From Flavobacteriaceae bacterium (GTDB taxonomy: Bacteria > Bacteroidota > Bacteroidia > Flavobacteriales > Flavobacteriaceae): a stretch of 12,285 nucleotides of DNA. Below are positions 1 through 6,371 of the stretch, in pieces. The stretch is taken from the NCBI GenBank assembly GCA_030828025.1, contig JAURDG010000022.1:1-12285 (forward strand). Reading direction: 5' to 3'. How positions within the stretch are numbered: position 1 is the first letter of the stretch; every line of letters begins with the position of its first letter. The notes under the pieces are model-generated. The model saw nothing but the letters and a program-made list of their open reading frames with translations. It was not told the DNA's origin and did not search any database. A program made the position numbers and the translations under genes.

Positions 1-42
1 AAAGCGTCTAGTAGATACATTATTGAACGCAGAAAAAAATAA
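1..42 (+). CDS. rplB: 50S ribosomal protein L2, C-terminal end only (partial)
   Basis: The first 13 codons of the window, in frame 1, read KASSRYIIERRKK and end in TAA at 40-42. This matches the usual basic C-terminus of bacterial L2 (…YIIERRKK type in Bacteroidetes). It sits immediately before rpsS, as L2 does in the conserved S10 cluster. L2 is a primary 23S rRNA-binding protein near the peptidyl transferase centre. The gene begins outside the window, so nothing can be said about its start or core. The stop lies 3 nt before the rpsS ATG, which fits translational coupling. The call rests on a very short tail plus gene order. Confidence 0.85.
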   Translation, partial: KASSRYIIERRKK

Positions 43-45
43 GTT

Positions 46-324
46 ATGTCTAGATCATTAAAAAAAGGACCTTACGTACACTACAGCTTGACAAAAAAAG
101 TGCAAGCCAATGTAGATTCTGGAAAAAAAGCCGTGATTAAAACTTGGTCACGTGCATCTATGATTACACCAGATTTTGTAGGACAAACAATTGCCGTGCA
201 CAATGGACGTCAATTTGTACCTGTCTATATCACTGAAAATATGGTGGGGCATAAGTTGGGTGAATTTTCCCCTACTCGTTCATTCCGCGGTCACGCTGGA
301 GCTAAAAACAAAGGAAAAAAGTAA
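46..324 (+). CDS. rpsS: 30S ribosomal protein S19
   Basis: This 92-residue protein is full length for S19. S19 binds 16S rRNA in the head of the small subunit next to S13 and contacts the A-site region. The family core is clear: SRSLKKGPYV at residues 2-11, KTWSRASMITPDFVG at 32-46, and GHKLGEFSPTRSFRGH at 68-83, followed by a lysine-rich tail. The ATG lies 3 nt after the rplB stop and no other start fits the conserved MSRSLKKGP beginning. No Shine-Dalgarno is seen; the upstream bases are A-rich. The gene is followed after 3 nt by rplV, the normal S10-operon order. Confidence 0.98.
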   Translation: MSRSLKKGPYVHYSLTKKVQANVDSGKKAVIKTWSRASMITPDFVGQTIAVHNGRQFVPVYITENMVGHKLGEFSPTRSFRGHAGAKNKGKK

Positions 325-327
325 GCT

Positions 328-735
328 ATGGGAGTTCGTAAAAGAGAAACTGCAGACCAGCTAAAAGAAAACCGAAAGCACGTCGCTTTTGCTAAGCTCA
401 ACGATTGCCCAACATCGCCGCGTAAGATGCGCCTGATGGCTGATCTTATTCGTGGTGTGGAGGCAGAAAAGGCGCTTTCTATTTTGCGTTTTAGCGCAAA
501 AGAATCGTCTAAACGATTAGAGAAATTAGTCCTTTCAGCTATTGCCAATTGGCAGGCTAAGAACGAAGACGCTGACATTGAAAAAGCTGGTCTTTACATT
601 AAGGAAATCCGTGTGGATGGTGGCACTATGCTAAAGCGTTTGCGCCCAGCACCACAAGGAAGAGGACACCGAATTAGAAAACGTTCCAATCACGTTACAC
701 TCGTACTTGGAGCAAAAGATAACGCACAAAGCTAA
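328..735 (+). CDS. rplV: 50S ribosomal protein L22
   Basis: L22 (135 aa) lines the nascent-peptide exit tunnel of the large subunit and binds 23S rRNA. The core begins at about residue 25 with the CPTSPRKMRLMADLIRG region (27-43). It continues through LVLSAIANWQAKN (67-79) and the long beta-hairpin around GGTMLKRLRPAPQGRGHRI (98-116), whose tip reaches into the tunnel. In other bacteria, changes at that tip alter macrolide sensitivity. The first ~24 residues are a charged N-terminal extension, and similar short extensions occur in Bacteroidetes L22. The start is 3 nt after the rpsS stop. No insertion or deletion is apparent in the hairpin. Confidence 0.97.
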   Translation: MGVRKRETADQLKENRKHVAFAKLNDCPTSPRKMRLMADLIRGVEAEKALSILRFSAKESSKRLEKLVLSAIANWQAKNEDADIEKAGLYIKEIRVDGGTMLKRLRPAPQGRGHRIRKRSNHVTLVLGAKDNAQS

Positions 736-743
736 TACCGAAT

Positions 744-1463
744 ATGGGACAAAAAACGAATCCAATAGGCAACAGACTCGGCATCATTCGCGGTTGGGAA
801 TCCAACTGGTACGGTGGCAGAAACTATGGCGATAAATTAGCCGAAGACGACAAAATTCGTCGTTACGTGCATGCACGTTTGGCTAAAGCTAGTGTTTCGC
901 GTGTCATCATTGAGCGAACACTTAAGTTAGTTACGGTAACCATCACTACTGCACGTCCAGGAATTATCATAGGTAAAGGTGGACAAGAAGTGGATAAGCT
1001 GAAAGAAGAGCTAAAGAAAATCACGGATAAAGAAGTACAGCTTAATATTTTTGAAATTAAGCGCCCTGAGCTTGAGGCACAGTTGGTAGCTGCAAGTATT
1101 GCTCGTCAGATTGAAAGCCGTATTTCATATCGCCGTGCGATTAAGATGGCCATAGCAGCTTCTATGCGGATGAACGCCGAAGGGATTAAGGTGCAAATTT
1201 CAGGCCGATTGAACGGAGCTGAAATGGCACGCTCAGAGAGCTACAAAGAAGGTCGTATTCCTCTTTCGACGTTCCGTGCTGACATAGACTACGCCTTGGT
1301 AGAAGCCCATACTACCTATGGAAGATTAGGCATCAAGGTATGGATTATGAAGGGCGAAGTATATGGTAAGCGTGAACTTTCTCCACTTGTTGGAATTAGT
1401 ATTGGCGCAGCCAAAGGTAAAAACGAAAAACGCGGAGGTCGCACCCCTCGTCGTAGAAAATAA
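744..1463 (+). CDS. rpsC: 30S ribosomal protein S3
   Basis: S3 (239 aa) sits at the mRNA entry channel of the small subunit and contributes to the mRNA helicase function of the ribosome. The N-terminus GQKTNPIGNRLGIIRGW (2-18) is typical. A type II KH domain carries the RNA-binding loop IIGKGGQEV (75-83). The C-terminal S3 domain contains SGRLNGAEMAR (153-163), EGRIPLSTFRADIDYA (169-184) and TTYGRLGIKVW (190-200), and a basic tail GGRTPRRRK ends the protein. The start is 8 nt after rplV. Length and all motifs are normal for the family. Confidence 0.98.
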   Translation: MGQKTNPIGNRLGIIRGWESNWYGGRNYGDKLAEDDKIRRYVHARLAKASVSRVIIERTLKLVTVTITTARPGIIIGKGGQEVDKLKEELKKITDKEVQLNIFEIKRPELEAQLVAASIARQIESRISYRRAIKMAIAASMRMNAEGIKVQISGRLNGAEMARSESYKEGRIPLSTFRADIDYALVEAHTTYGRLGIKVWIMKGEVYGKRELSPLVGISIGAAKGKNEKRGGRTPRRRK

Positions 1464-1473
1464 AGTTTAGGTC

Positions 1474-1893
1474 ATGTTACAACCGAAAAGAACAAAACAC
1501 CGTAAAATGCAGAAAGGCCGTATGAAAGGCCTATCGCAACGTGGCAACCAATTATCCAACGGAATGTTTGGTATCAAGTCGCTTGACTCCAATTTCATTA
1601 CCTCACGTCAAATAGAGGCTGCGCGTATCGCAGCTACACGTTACATGAAACGTGAAGGAATGCTGTGGATCAAAATTTTTCCAGACAAACCCATTACCAA
1701 AAAGCCACTTGAGGTTCGTATGGGTAAAGGAAAAGGAGCATTAGACCATTATGTAGCTGTTGTAAAACCAGGACGTATCATGTTCGAACTCTCTGGTGTA
1801 TCATTAGAAGTTGCTAAGGAAGCATTGCGCTTAGCCGCACAAAAACTTCCAGTAAAAACAAAATTTGTGATTGCCCGTGATTTTGAGGCTTAA
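1474..1893 (+). CDS. rplP: 50S ribosomal protein L16
   Basis: L16 (139 aa) binds 23S rRNA at the base of the central protuberance. It helps position A-site tRNA. The opening MLQPKRTKHRKMQKGRMKG (1-19) and the signature VRMGKGKGALDHYVAVV (81-97) are diagnostic. R82 in that loop corresponds to the arginine that E. coli hydroxylates; whether it is modified here cannot be seen. SRQIEAARIAATRYMKREG (44-62) is the conserved helix region. The gene starts 10 nt after rpsC and ends 9 nt before rpmC. Length is as expected. Confidence 0.98.
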   Translation: MLQPKRTKHRKMQKGRMKGLSQRGNQLSNGMFGIKSLDSNFITSRQIEAARIAATRYMKREGMLWIKIFPDKPITKKPLEVRMGKGKGALDHYVAVVKPGRIMFELSGVSLEVAKEALRLAAQKLPVKTKFVIARDFEA

Positions 1894-1902
1894 GAAGAAC
1901 AC

Positions 1903-2100
1903 ATGAAACAGACAGAAATTAACGAATTATCGACAGAAGAGCTCAACGAAAAGCTCGTTGCTTTTCAAAAAAGTTATGAAAGTGCTCGCGCAACGCACGC
2001 ATTGTCTCCGCTAGAGAATCCAATCTCTTTGCGTCAACAACGCAGAACGATAGCGCGTATTAAAACGGCATTGTCGAAAAGAAATTTAGAACAAGCGTAG
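1903..2100 (+). CDS. rpmC: 50S ribosomal protein L29
   Basis: This small 65-residue protein is the expected size for L29, an antiparallel helical hairpin at the exit of the peptide tunnel that helps form the docking site for trigger factor and SRP. The pattern INELSTEELNEKL (6-18) followed by LENPISLRQQRRTIARIKTA (37-56) matches the family helices. It is poorly conserved, so gene order (rplP-rpmC-rpsQ) supports the call. The stop is TAG, one of only two non-TAA stops in the cluster, and is followed after one base by the rpsQ ATG. Confidence 0.95.
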   Translation: MKQTEINELSTEELNEKLVAFQKSYESARATHALSPLENPISLRQQRRTIARIKTALSKRNLEQA

Positions 2101-2101
2101 T

Positions 2102-2359
2102 ATGGAAACAAGAAACTTACGTAAAGAACGCATCGGAGTTGTGACAAGCAACAAAATGCAAAAGTCTATCGTCGTATCTGAAGTAAAGCGTGTGAAGCAC
2201 CCTATGTACGGGAAATTCGTTTTGAAGACGAAAAAATATGTCGCACACGACGAAAAAAACGATTGCAATATCGGAGATACCGTAAAAATTATGGAAACCC
2301 GCCCTTTGAGTGCATCAAAGTGCTGGCGATTGGTTGAAATTTTAGAAAGAGCTAAGTAA
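2102..2359 (+). CDS. rpsQ: 30S ribosomal protein S17
   Basis: S17 (85 aa) is an OB-fold protein that binds 16S rRNA early in 30S assembly. The family features are RKERIGVVTSNKMQKSIVV (7-25), the lysine-rich middle, and GDTVKIMETRPLSASKCWRLV (58-78), which contains the conserved ETRPLS-x-x-K-x-W signature. The ATG lies one base after the rpmC stop. The TAA stop overlaps the rplN ATG by one base (TAATG at 2357-2361), so rplN is probably translated by re-initiation of the same ribosomes. Confidence 0.97.
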   Translation: METRNLRKERIGVVTSNKMQKSIVVSEVKRVKHPMYGKFVLKTKKYVAHDEKNDCNIGDTVKIMETRPLSASKCWRLVEILERAK

Positions 2360-2727
2360 TGTTACAGCAAGAATCAAGACTTAAAGTTGCCGACAATACA
2401 GGCGCCAAAGAAGTACTTACCATTCGCGTTTTAGGCGGTACAAAACGTCGTTACGCCTCAATTGGAGATAAAATTGTGGTAAGTGTTAAATTGGCTACAC
2501 CTAATGGTTCGGTGAAAAAAGGACAAGTATCAACCGCAGTTGTGGTGCGTACCAAAAAAGAAATTCGCCGTCCGGATGGATCTTATATCCGTTTTGACGA
2601 AAACGCTTGTGTGTTGTTGGATGCACAAGGAGAGATGCGTGGAACACGTGTGTTTGGACCTGTTGCTCGTGAATTGCGTGAGCGCAAGTTTATGAAAATA
2701 ATTTCCTTAGCTCCTGAAGTATTATAA
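2359..2727 (+). CDS. rplN: 50S ribosomal protein L14
   Basis: L14 (122 aa) lies at the subunit interface, forms intersubunit bridges with 16S rRNA, and is the binding site of the silencing factor RsfS in other bacteria. The motifs are ESRLKVADNTGAKE (5-18), RPDGSYIRFDENACVL (71-86) and RGTRVFGPVARELR (94-107), all strongly conserved. The length of 122 is standard. The start shares its A with the rpsQ stop, and only 2 nt separate it from rplX. This gene opens the spc block, which is continuous here with the S10 block. Confidence 0.98.
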   Translation: MLQQESRLKVADNTGAKEVLTIRVLGGTKRRYASIGDKIVVSVKLATPNGSVKKGQVSTAVVVRTKKEIRRPDGSYIRFDENACVLLDAQGEMRGTRVFGPVARELRERKFMKIISLAPEVL

Positions 2728-2729
2728 TT

Positions 2730-3041
2730 ATGATAAAGATTAAACTAAAAATTGGCGATAAAGTACGTGTGATCACTGGTGATCACAAAGGTGCTGAGGG
2801 CGAGGTAGTTTCGCTTAACCGTGAAGCCAACAAGGCAATTGTTTCGGGTGTGAATATCGTAAAACGTCATACCAAACCAAGTGCGCAAAACCCTCAAGGT
2901 GGTATCGTAGAAAAAGAAGCAGCAATCGCTATTTCTAATTTATCGCTACTTACCGCTGATGGTAAAACAACACGTGTTGGCTACCGTACAGAAGACGGAA
3001 AGAAAGTGCGTGTGGCACGTAAAACCAATGAAGCTATTTAA
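2730..3041 (+). CDS. rplX: 50S ribosomal protein L24
   Basis: L24 (103 aa) is an assembly-initiator protein that binds the 5' end of 23S rRNA and sits near the tunnel exit. An N-terminal KOW motif is clear: IGDKVRVITGDHKGAEGEVV (8-27). It is followed by VNIVKRHTKPSAQNPQGGIV (41-60) and AIAISNLSLL (65-74), the usual order in bacterial L24. The chosen ATG gives the standard family N-terminus with a short lysine-rich lead. It starts 2 nt after rplN and ends 1 nt before rplE. Confidence 0.98.
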   Translation: MIKIKLKIGDKVRVITGDHKGAEGEVVSLNREANKAIVSGVNIVKRHTKPSAQNPQGGIVEKEAAIAISNLSLLTADGKTTRVGYRTEDGKKVRVARKTNEAI

Positions 3042-3042
3042 C

Positions 3043-3594
3043 ATGAGTTATCAACCTAGACTTAAAACAGAATACAAGGCGCGTGTGATGCAAAGCTTAA
3101 CCGAAGAATTCGGGTATAAAAACGTCATGCAAGTACCTAAGCTAGAAAAGATTGTCCTTAGCCGTGGCGTTGGTGCTGCCGTTGCAGACAAAAAACTAGT
3201 CGATCATGCAGTAGAAGAATTGACGATGATCACAGGTCAAAAAGCCTTGCAAACCATTTCTAAGAAAGACGTTGCAACCTTTAAATTACGAAAAGGGATG
3301 CCAATCGGTGCTAAAGTTACGCTTCGCGGTGATAAAATGTATGAATTTTTTGATCGTTTGGTAACGGCTGCCCTTCCTCGAGTGCGTGATTTTCAGGGCG
3401 TGAAAGCCGACGGTTTTGACGGACGTGGAAATTATAACTTGGGAATTCAGGAGCAAATTATCTTCCCTGAAATCGACATTGATAAATTACCAAAAATTGC
3501 TGGTATGGACATCACCTTTGTTACTTCAGCGAACACAGATAAAGAAGCTAAATCATTGTTAAACGAATTGGGCATGCCCTTTAAGAAAAACTAA
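3043..3594 (+). CDS. rplE: 50S ribosomal protein L5
   Basis: L5 (183 aa) binds 5S rRNA and forms part of the central protuberance, contacting P-site tRNA. The motifs are PRLKTEYKARV (5-15), VPKLEKIVLSRGVGAA (31-46), ATFKLRKGMPIGAKVTLRG (78-96) and the signature GRGNYNLGIQEQIIFPEI (127-144). The frame is open upstream to 2959, but that extension lies inside rplX and has no family similarity. The ATG at 3043, one base after the rplX stop, gives the normal MSYQPRLK start and length. One small variation is SRGVG at 40-44, where many bacteria have NMGVG. Confidence 0.97.
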   Translation: MSYQPRLKTEYKARVMQSLTEEFGYKNVMQVPKLEKIVLSRGVGAAVADKKLVDHAVEELTMITGQKALQTISKKDVATFKLRKGMPIGAKVTLRGDKMYEFFDRLVTAALPRVRDFQGVKADGFDGRGNYNLGIQEQIIFPEIDIDKLPKIAGMDITFVTSANTDKEAKSLLNELGMPFKKN

Positions 3595-3595
3595 T

Positions 3596-3865
3596 ATGGC
3601 AAAAGAATCAATGAAGGCCCGTGAGGTCAAAAGAGCGAAACTTGCTGCTAAGTATGCAGACAAACGCGCTGCCTTAAAAGCTGCTGGCGATTATGATGCA
3701 TTGCAAAAGCTCCCAAAAAACGCTTCTCCCGTTCGTGGACACAACCGTTGTAAGTTAACAGGTCGTCCTAAAGGCTACATGCGCCAATTTGGTGTATCAC
3801 GTGTTATGTTTCGTGAAATGGCCAACAAAGGATTAATCCCTGGAGTTAAAAAAGCAAGCTGGTAA
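3596..3865 (+). CDS. rpsN: 30S ribosomal protein S14, long zinc-free form
   Basis: S14 (89 aa) is a 16S rRNA-binding protein of the 30S head. The conserved part ASPVRGHNRCKLTGRPKGYM (43-62) is followed by FGVSRVMFREMANKGLIPGV (65-84) and the terminal KKASW. It has the long form with an extra charged N-terminal half (residues 1-40) and only one cysteine (C52). It therefore lacks the two CxxC pairs of the short zinc-ribbon form. This is the usual S14 of Bacteroidetes. It starts one base after rplE and is followed after 10 nt by rpsH. Confidence 0.98.
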   Translation: MAKESMKAREVKRAKLAAKYADKRAALKAAGDYDALQKLPKNASPVRGHNRCKLTGRPKGYMRQFGVSRVMFREMANKGLIPGVKKASW

Positions 3866-3875
3866 AAAAAGAATT

Positions 3876-4274
3876 ATGAATACAGATCCAATTTCAGATT
3901 ACTTAACACGTATCCGCAACGCCAACAGTGCTGGACACCGTGTTGTATCTATTCCTGCTTCGAAATTGAAGTTAGAAATCACCAAGATATTATTCGACCA
4001 AGGATATATTCTTAGTTATAAAGAGGAAAAAGATTCCGTTCAAGGAAGCATCAAAATTGCCTTGAAGTACGATCGATTGACCAAAGAGCCAGTAATCAAA
4101 AAATTACAGCGCATCAGTACGCCCGGTTTACGTAAATACGTTTCTTCTAACGAAGTGCCACGTGTATTGAATGGCTTGGGTATTGCCATTGTTTCTACAT
4201 CACATGGTGTGATGACTGGAAAACAGGCTAAAAAAGAAAATGTAGGCGGCGAAGTAATTTGCTACGTACACTAA
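3876..4274 (+). CDS. rpsH: 30S ribosomal protein S8
   Basis: S8 (132 aa) is a primary 16S rRNA-binding protein needed for central-domain assembly; in E. coli it is also the translational repressor of the spc operon. The N-terminus TDPISDYLTRIRNAN (3-17) and the C-terminal RNA-binding region RISTPGLRKYV (79-89) and GLGIAIVSTSHGVMTGKQA (100-118) are family signatures, ending with GGEVICYV. I looked for a separate S8 regulatory element around rplN-rplX-rplE and saw nothing I can support. The gene is followed by a 20-nt A/T-rich gap before rplF. Confidence 0.98.
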   Translation: MNTDPISDYLTRIRNANSAGHRVVSIPASKLKLEITKILFDQGYILSYKEEKDSVQGSIKIALKYDRLTKEPVIKKLQRISTPGLRKYVSSNEVPRVLNGLGIAIVSTSHGVMTGKQAKKENVGGEVICYVH

Positions 4275-4294
4275 TTAAGTTAAAGAATTGAATT

Positions 4295-4837
4295 ATGTCA
4301 CGAATTGGAAATAATCCCATAACAGTTCCAGAAGGCGTAACCGTCGATATTCAGGAAAATGTGATTACTGTAAAAGGCAAGTTGGGCGAATTGTCTCAAG
4401 CTTACGACTCAGTAAACATTGCCCAAGAAGATGGACAACTCATTGTTACACGTCTTTCTGAAAGTAAAACCCACAAAGCCAAGCATGGATTGTACCGAGC
4501 ACTTGTTGCCAATATGGTTCTTGGGGTAAGTGCTGGATTTACTAAAGAACTCGAATTAGTAGGTGTAGGATATCGTGCCTCCAACCAAGGTCAAAAACTC
4601 GATCTAGCATTGGGCTTTTCGCACAACATTATCTTCGAATTACCCGATGAAGTTAAAGTTGAGACCGTTTCTGAAAAAGGAAAAAATCCAATCGTGAAAC
4701 TTAGCTCACACGACAATCAACTCATCGGCTCTGTCGCAGCGAAGATTCGCTCGTTCCGTAAGCCGGAACCATACAAAGGAAAAGGAGTGAAGTTTGTAGG
4801 AGAACAAATTAGAAGAAAAGCAGGTAAATCTGCATAA
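4295..4837 (+). CDS. rplF: 50S ribosomal protein L6
   Basis: L6 (180 aa) has two similar RNA-binding domains and sits near the sarcin-ricin loop and the elongation-factor site. The start SRIGNNPITVPEGVTV (2-17) and VKGKLGEL (26-33) belong to domain 1. ELVGVGYRASNQGQKLDLALG (87-107) begins domain 2, and KPEPYKGKGVKF (156-167) is the diagnostic C-terminal signature. Length is normal. The ATG follows rpsH after 20 nt, one of the wider gaps of the cluster. The upstream bases are A/T-rich and show no Shine-Dalgarno. Confidence 0.98.
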   Translation: MSRIGNNPITVPEGVTVDIQENVITVKGKLGELSQAYDSVNIAQEDGQLIVTRLSESKTHKAKHGLYRALVANMVLGVSAGFTKELELVGVGYRASNQGQKLDLALGFSHNIIFELPDEVKVETVSEKGKNPIVKLSSHDNQLIGSVAAKIRSFRKPEPYKGKGVKFVGEQIRRKAGKSA

Positions 4838-4848
4838 GGTATAGGGAT

Positions 4849-5205
4849 ATGAAAATGAATAAAACCCAACGAAGACAACGCATTCAAAAGCGATTCAGAG
4901 ATACTGTTCTAGGAACTGCCGATATGCCACGTATGTCTATTTTTAGAAGTAATAAAGAAATTTATGCACAGGTCGTGAACGACGAAACTGGGGTAACCTT
5001 AGCTGCTGCTTCATCTCGTGACAAAGAGTTTGCAGAACACAGCGGTACCAAAACTGAGCTAGCTCAAAAAGTTGGCAAAGTGATTGCAGAGCGCACGCTT
5101 GCGGCTGGTGTTTCTGCCATTCGCTTTGATCGTGGCGGGTATTTGTATCATGGTCGTGTGAAGTCATTAGCAGACGGTGCACGTGAAGCAGGACTAAAAT
5201 TTTAA
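4849..5205 (+). CDS. rplR: 50S ribosomal protein L18
   Basis: L18 (118 aa) binds 5S rRNA together with L5 and attaches it to the large subunit. The signature is FDRGGYLYHGRVKSLADGAR (93-112); RMSIFRSNKEIYAQVVND (28-45) is the conserved early strand region. Two starts are possible, ATG at 4849 (MKMNKTQRRQ) and ATG at 4855 (MNKTQRRQ), differing by two residues. Family length does not decide between them. I keep the first because it is nearest to the rplF stop (11-nt gap). It ends 2 nt before rpsE. Confidence 0.97.
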   Translation: MKMNKTQRRQRIQKRFRDTVLGTADMPRMSIFRSNKEIYAQVVNDETGVTLAAASSRDKEFAEHSGTKTELAQKVGKVIAERTLAAGVSAIRFDRGGYLYHGRVKSLADGAREAGLKF

Positions 5206-5207
5206 TT

Positions 5208-5732
5208 ATGTATCAAGATTATAAAAACGTAGAATTTGTAAAGCCAGGAGGCCTTGACCTTAAGGATCGTTTGGTAGGTGTACAACGTGTTACCAAAGTA
5301 ACCAAAGGAGGACGTGCTTTTGGATTCTCTGCTATTGTTGTAGTAGGTGATGAAAATGGTGTTGTTGGTCAAGGACTTGGTAAGTCGAAAGAGGTGTCGG
5401 AAGCGATTTCGAAAGCTGTGGAAGATGCCAAAAAGAATCTTGTTCGTATCCCAATTAACAATGGCACCTTGCCACACGAACAAAAAGGAAAGTATGGTGG
5501 TGCTCGAGTATTCATTAAGCCTGCCTCTGAAGGTACTGGTGTAATTGCTGGTGGTGCTGTTCGTGCGGTGCTCGAAGCAGTTGGCATTCACAACGTACTT
5601 TCTAAATCACAAGGTTCGTCTAACCCACACAACGTGGTTAAGGCTACATTTGATGCGCTTTTGCAGTTGCGTGATGCCAATACGGTCGCCAAGCAACGTG
5701 GCATTTCATTAGATAAAGTTTATAACGGATAA
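5208..5732 (+). CDS. rpsE: 30S ribosomal protein S5
   Basis: S5 (174 aa) lies at the back of the 30S subunit near the mRNA entry site and contributes to decoding accuracy. The double-stranded RNA-binding-like N-terminal domain shows LKDRLVGVQRVTKVTKGGRA (18-37) and FGFSAIVVVGDENGVVG (38-54). The C-terminal domain has GKYGGARVFIKPASEGTGVI (94-113) and AVRAVLEAVGIHNVLSKSQG (117-136). Spectinomycin-resistance changes map to the loop around residues 20-35 in E. coli; here it looks wild type. Length is typical, and the 2-nt gap to rpmD implies coupling. A long reverse-strand open frame within this gene is a shadow. Confidence 0.98.
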   Translation: MYQDYKNVEFVKPGGLDLKDRLVGVQRVTKVTKGGRAFGFSAIVVVGDENGVVGQGLGKSKEVSEAISKAVEDAKKNLVRIPINNGTLPHEQKGKYGGARVFIKPASEGTGVIAGGAVRAVLEAVGIHNVLSKSQGSSNPHNVVKATFDALLQLRDANTVAKQRGISLDKVYNG

Positions 5733-5734
5733 GC

Positions 5735-5914
5735 ATGGGAAAGATTAAAGTAAAACAAATCAGAAGCAACATCAAGCGTCCTGTTGATCAGAAACGTACC
5801 TTGGTTGCGCTAGGCCTTCACCGTATTGGTCAAGTCGTAGAACACGAAGAAACCGATACCATCAAAGGCATGATAACCAAAGTAAAACATTTAGTATCCG
5901 TTCAAAATATTTAA
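5735..5914 (+). CDS. rpmD: 50S ribosomal protein L30
   Basis: Reading from the ATG 2 nt after rpsE gives 59 codons and a TAA at 5912-5914, the standard size for bacterial L30. The sequence begins MGKIKVKQIRSNIKRPVDQK and continues TLVALGLHRIGQVVEHEETD, a clear L30 pattern (basic first strand, then LxALGLxRI). It ends with IKGMITKVKHLVSVQ. L30 is a small peripheral large-subunit protein that packs on 23S rRNA domain II and 5S-proximal regions. It occupies its normal slot between rpsE and rplO, with one base before the rplO ATG. Confidence 0.97.
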   Translation: MGKIKVKQIRSNIKRPVDQKRTLVALGLHRIGQVVEHEETDTIKGMITKVKHLVSVQNI

Positions 5915-5915
5915 T

Positions 5916-6368
5916 ATGGAACTAGGAAATTTAAAGCCTGCTAAAGGCGCAGTTAAAGGGGCAAGCAAACGACTAGGTAGAGGTCAAGGATCTGGTACTG
6001 GCGGAACCGCCTCACGTGGTCACAAAGGAGCTAAATCTCGTTCTGGTTACTCCAAAAAAGTTGGTTTTGAAGGAGGTCAAATGCCATTGCAACGTCGCAT
6101 ACCTAAGTTTGGTTTTAAAAATATCAACCGCAAAGAATATGCAGGAATTAACTTGGATAGACTTCAAGCACTTGTTGACGATAAGAAAGTCAAAGGTACC
6201 CTTGATTTCGATACCATGATTCAATTGCGTTTGGTTGGAAAAAATGACTTGGTTAAAATTTTAGGTCGTGGTGAATTGACCGCCAAACTAAAAGTAAGCG
6301 CCCATAAATTTACAGCATCAGCAAAAGCAGCTATTGAAGCTGCTGGCGGTGAAGCCATTATATTATAG
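5916..6368 (+). CDS. rplO: 50S ribosomal protein L15
   Basis: L15 (150 aa) is a late-assembly protein that threads a long basic extension deep into 23S rRNA. The N-terminal half shows the glycine/basic stretch KRLGRGQGSGTGGTASRGHK (18-37), then GAKSRSGYSKKVGFEGGQMP (38-57) and LQRRIPKFGFKN (58-69). The C-terminal globular part ends with AAIEAAGGEAIIL. Length and motifs are standard. Its stop is TAG (6366-6368), and only 3 nt separate it from the secY ATG. Confidence 0.98.
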   Translation: MELGNLKPAKGAVKGASKRLGRGQGSGTGGTASRGHKGAKSRSGYSKKVGFEGGQMPLQRRIPKFGFKNINRKEYAGINLDRLQALVDDKKVKGTLDFDTMIQLRLVGKNDLVKILGRGELTAKLKVSAHKFTASAKAAIEAAGGEAIIL

Positions 6369-6371
6369 CAA

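Noticed and set aside
291..578. Reverse-strand open frame opposite rpsS and rplV
   Set aside because: It overlaps two certain ribosomal genes and shows no recognisable domain; a shadow frame.
2769..2786. Doubled palindrome GTGATCAC in rplX, able to form an inverted repeat
   Set aside because: It encodes the conserved VITGDHKG residues of the L24 KOW motif, and the two-base gap is too short for a full hairpin; most likely coincidence of coding.
2959..3042. Upstream extension of the rplE frame into rplX
   Set aside because: The added 28 residues have no L5 similarity and lie wholly inside rplX; the ATG at 3043 gives the standard L5 start one base after the rplX stop.
4275..4294. 20-nt gap between rpsH and rplF as a possible regulatory site
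   Set aside because: It is plain A/T-rich sequence with no stem or promoter element that I can see.
5202..5591. Reverse-strand open frame of 129 codons opposite rpsE
   Set aside because: It lies antisense to a strongly conserved gene, has a biased, non-protein-like composition, and no promoter or recognised domain; treated as a shadow.
6104..6111. TAAGTTTG inside rplO, matching the Bacteroidetes -7 consensus
   Set aside because: No -33 element at suitable spacing, and it lies mid-gene in a conserved coding stretch (KFGF); a chance match to a short consensus.
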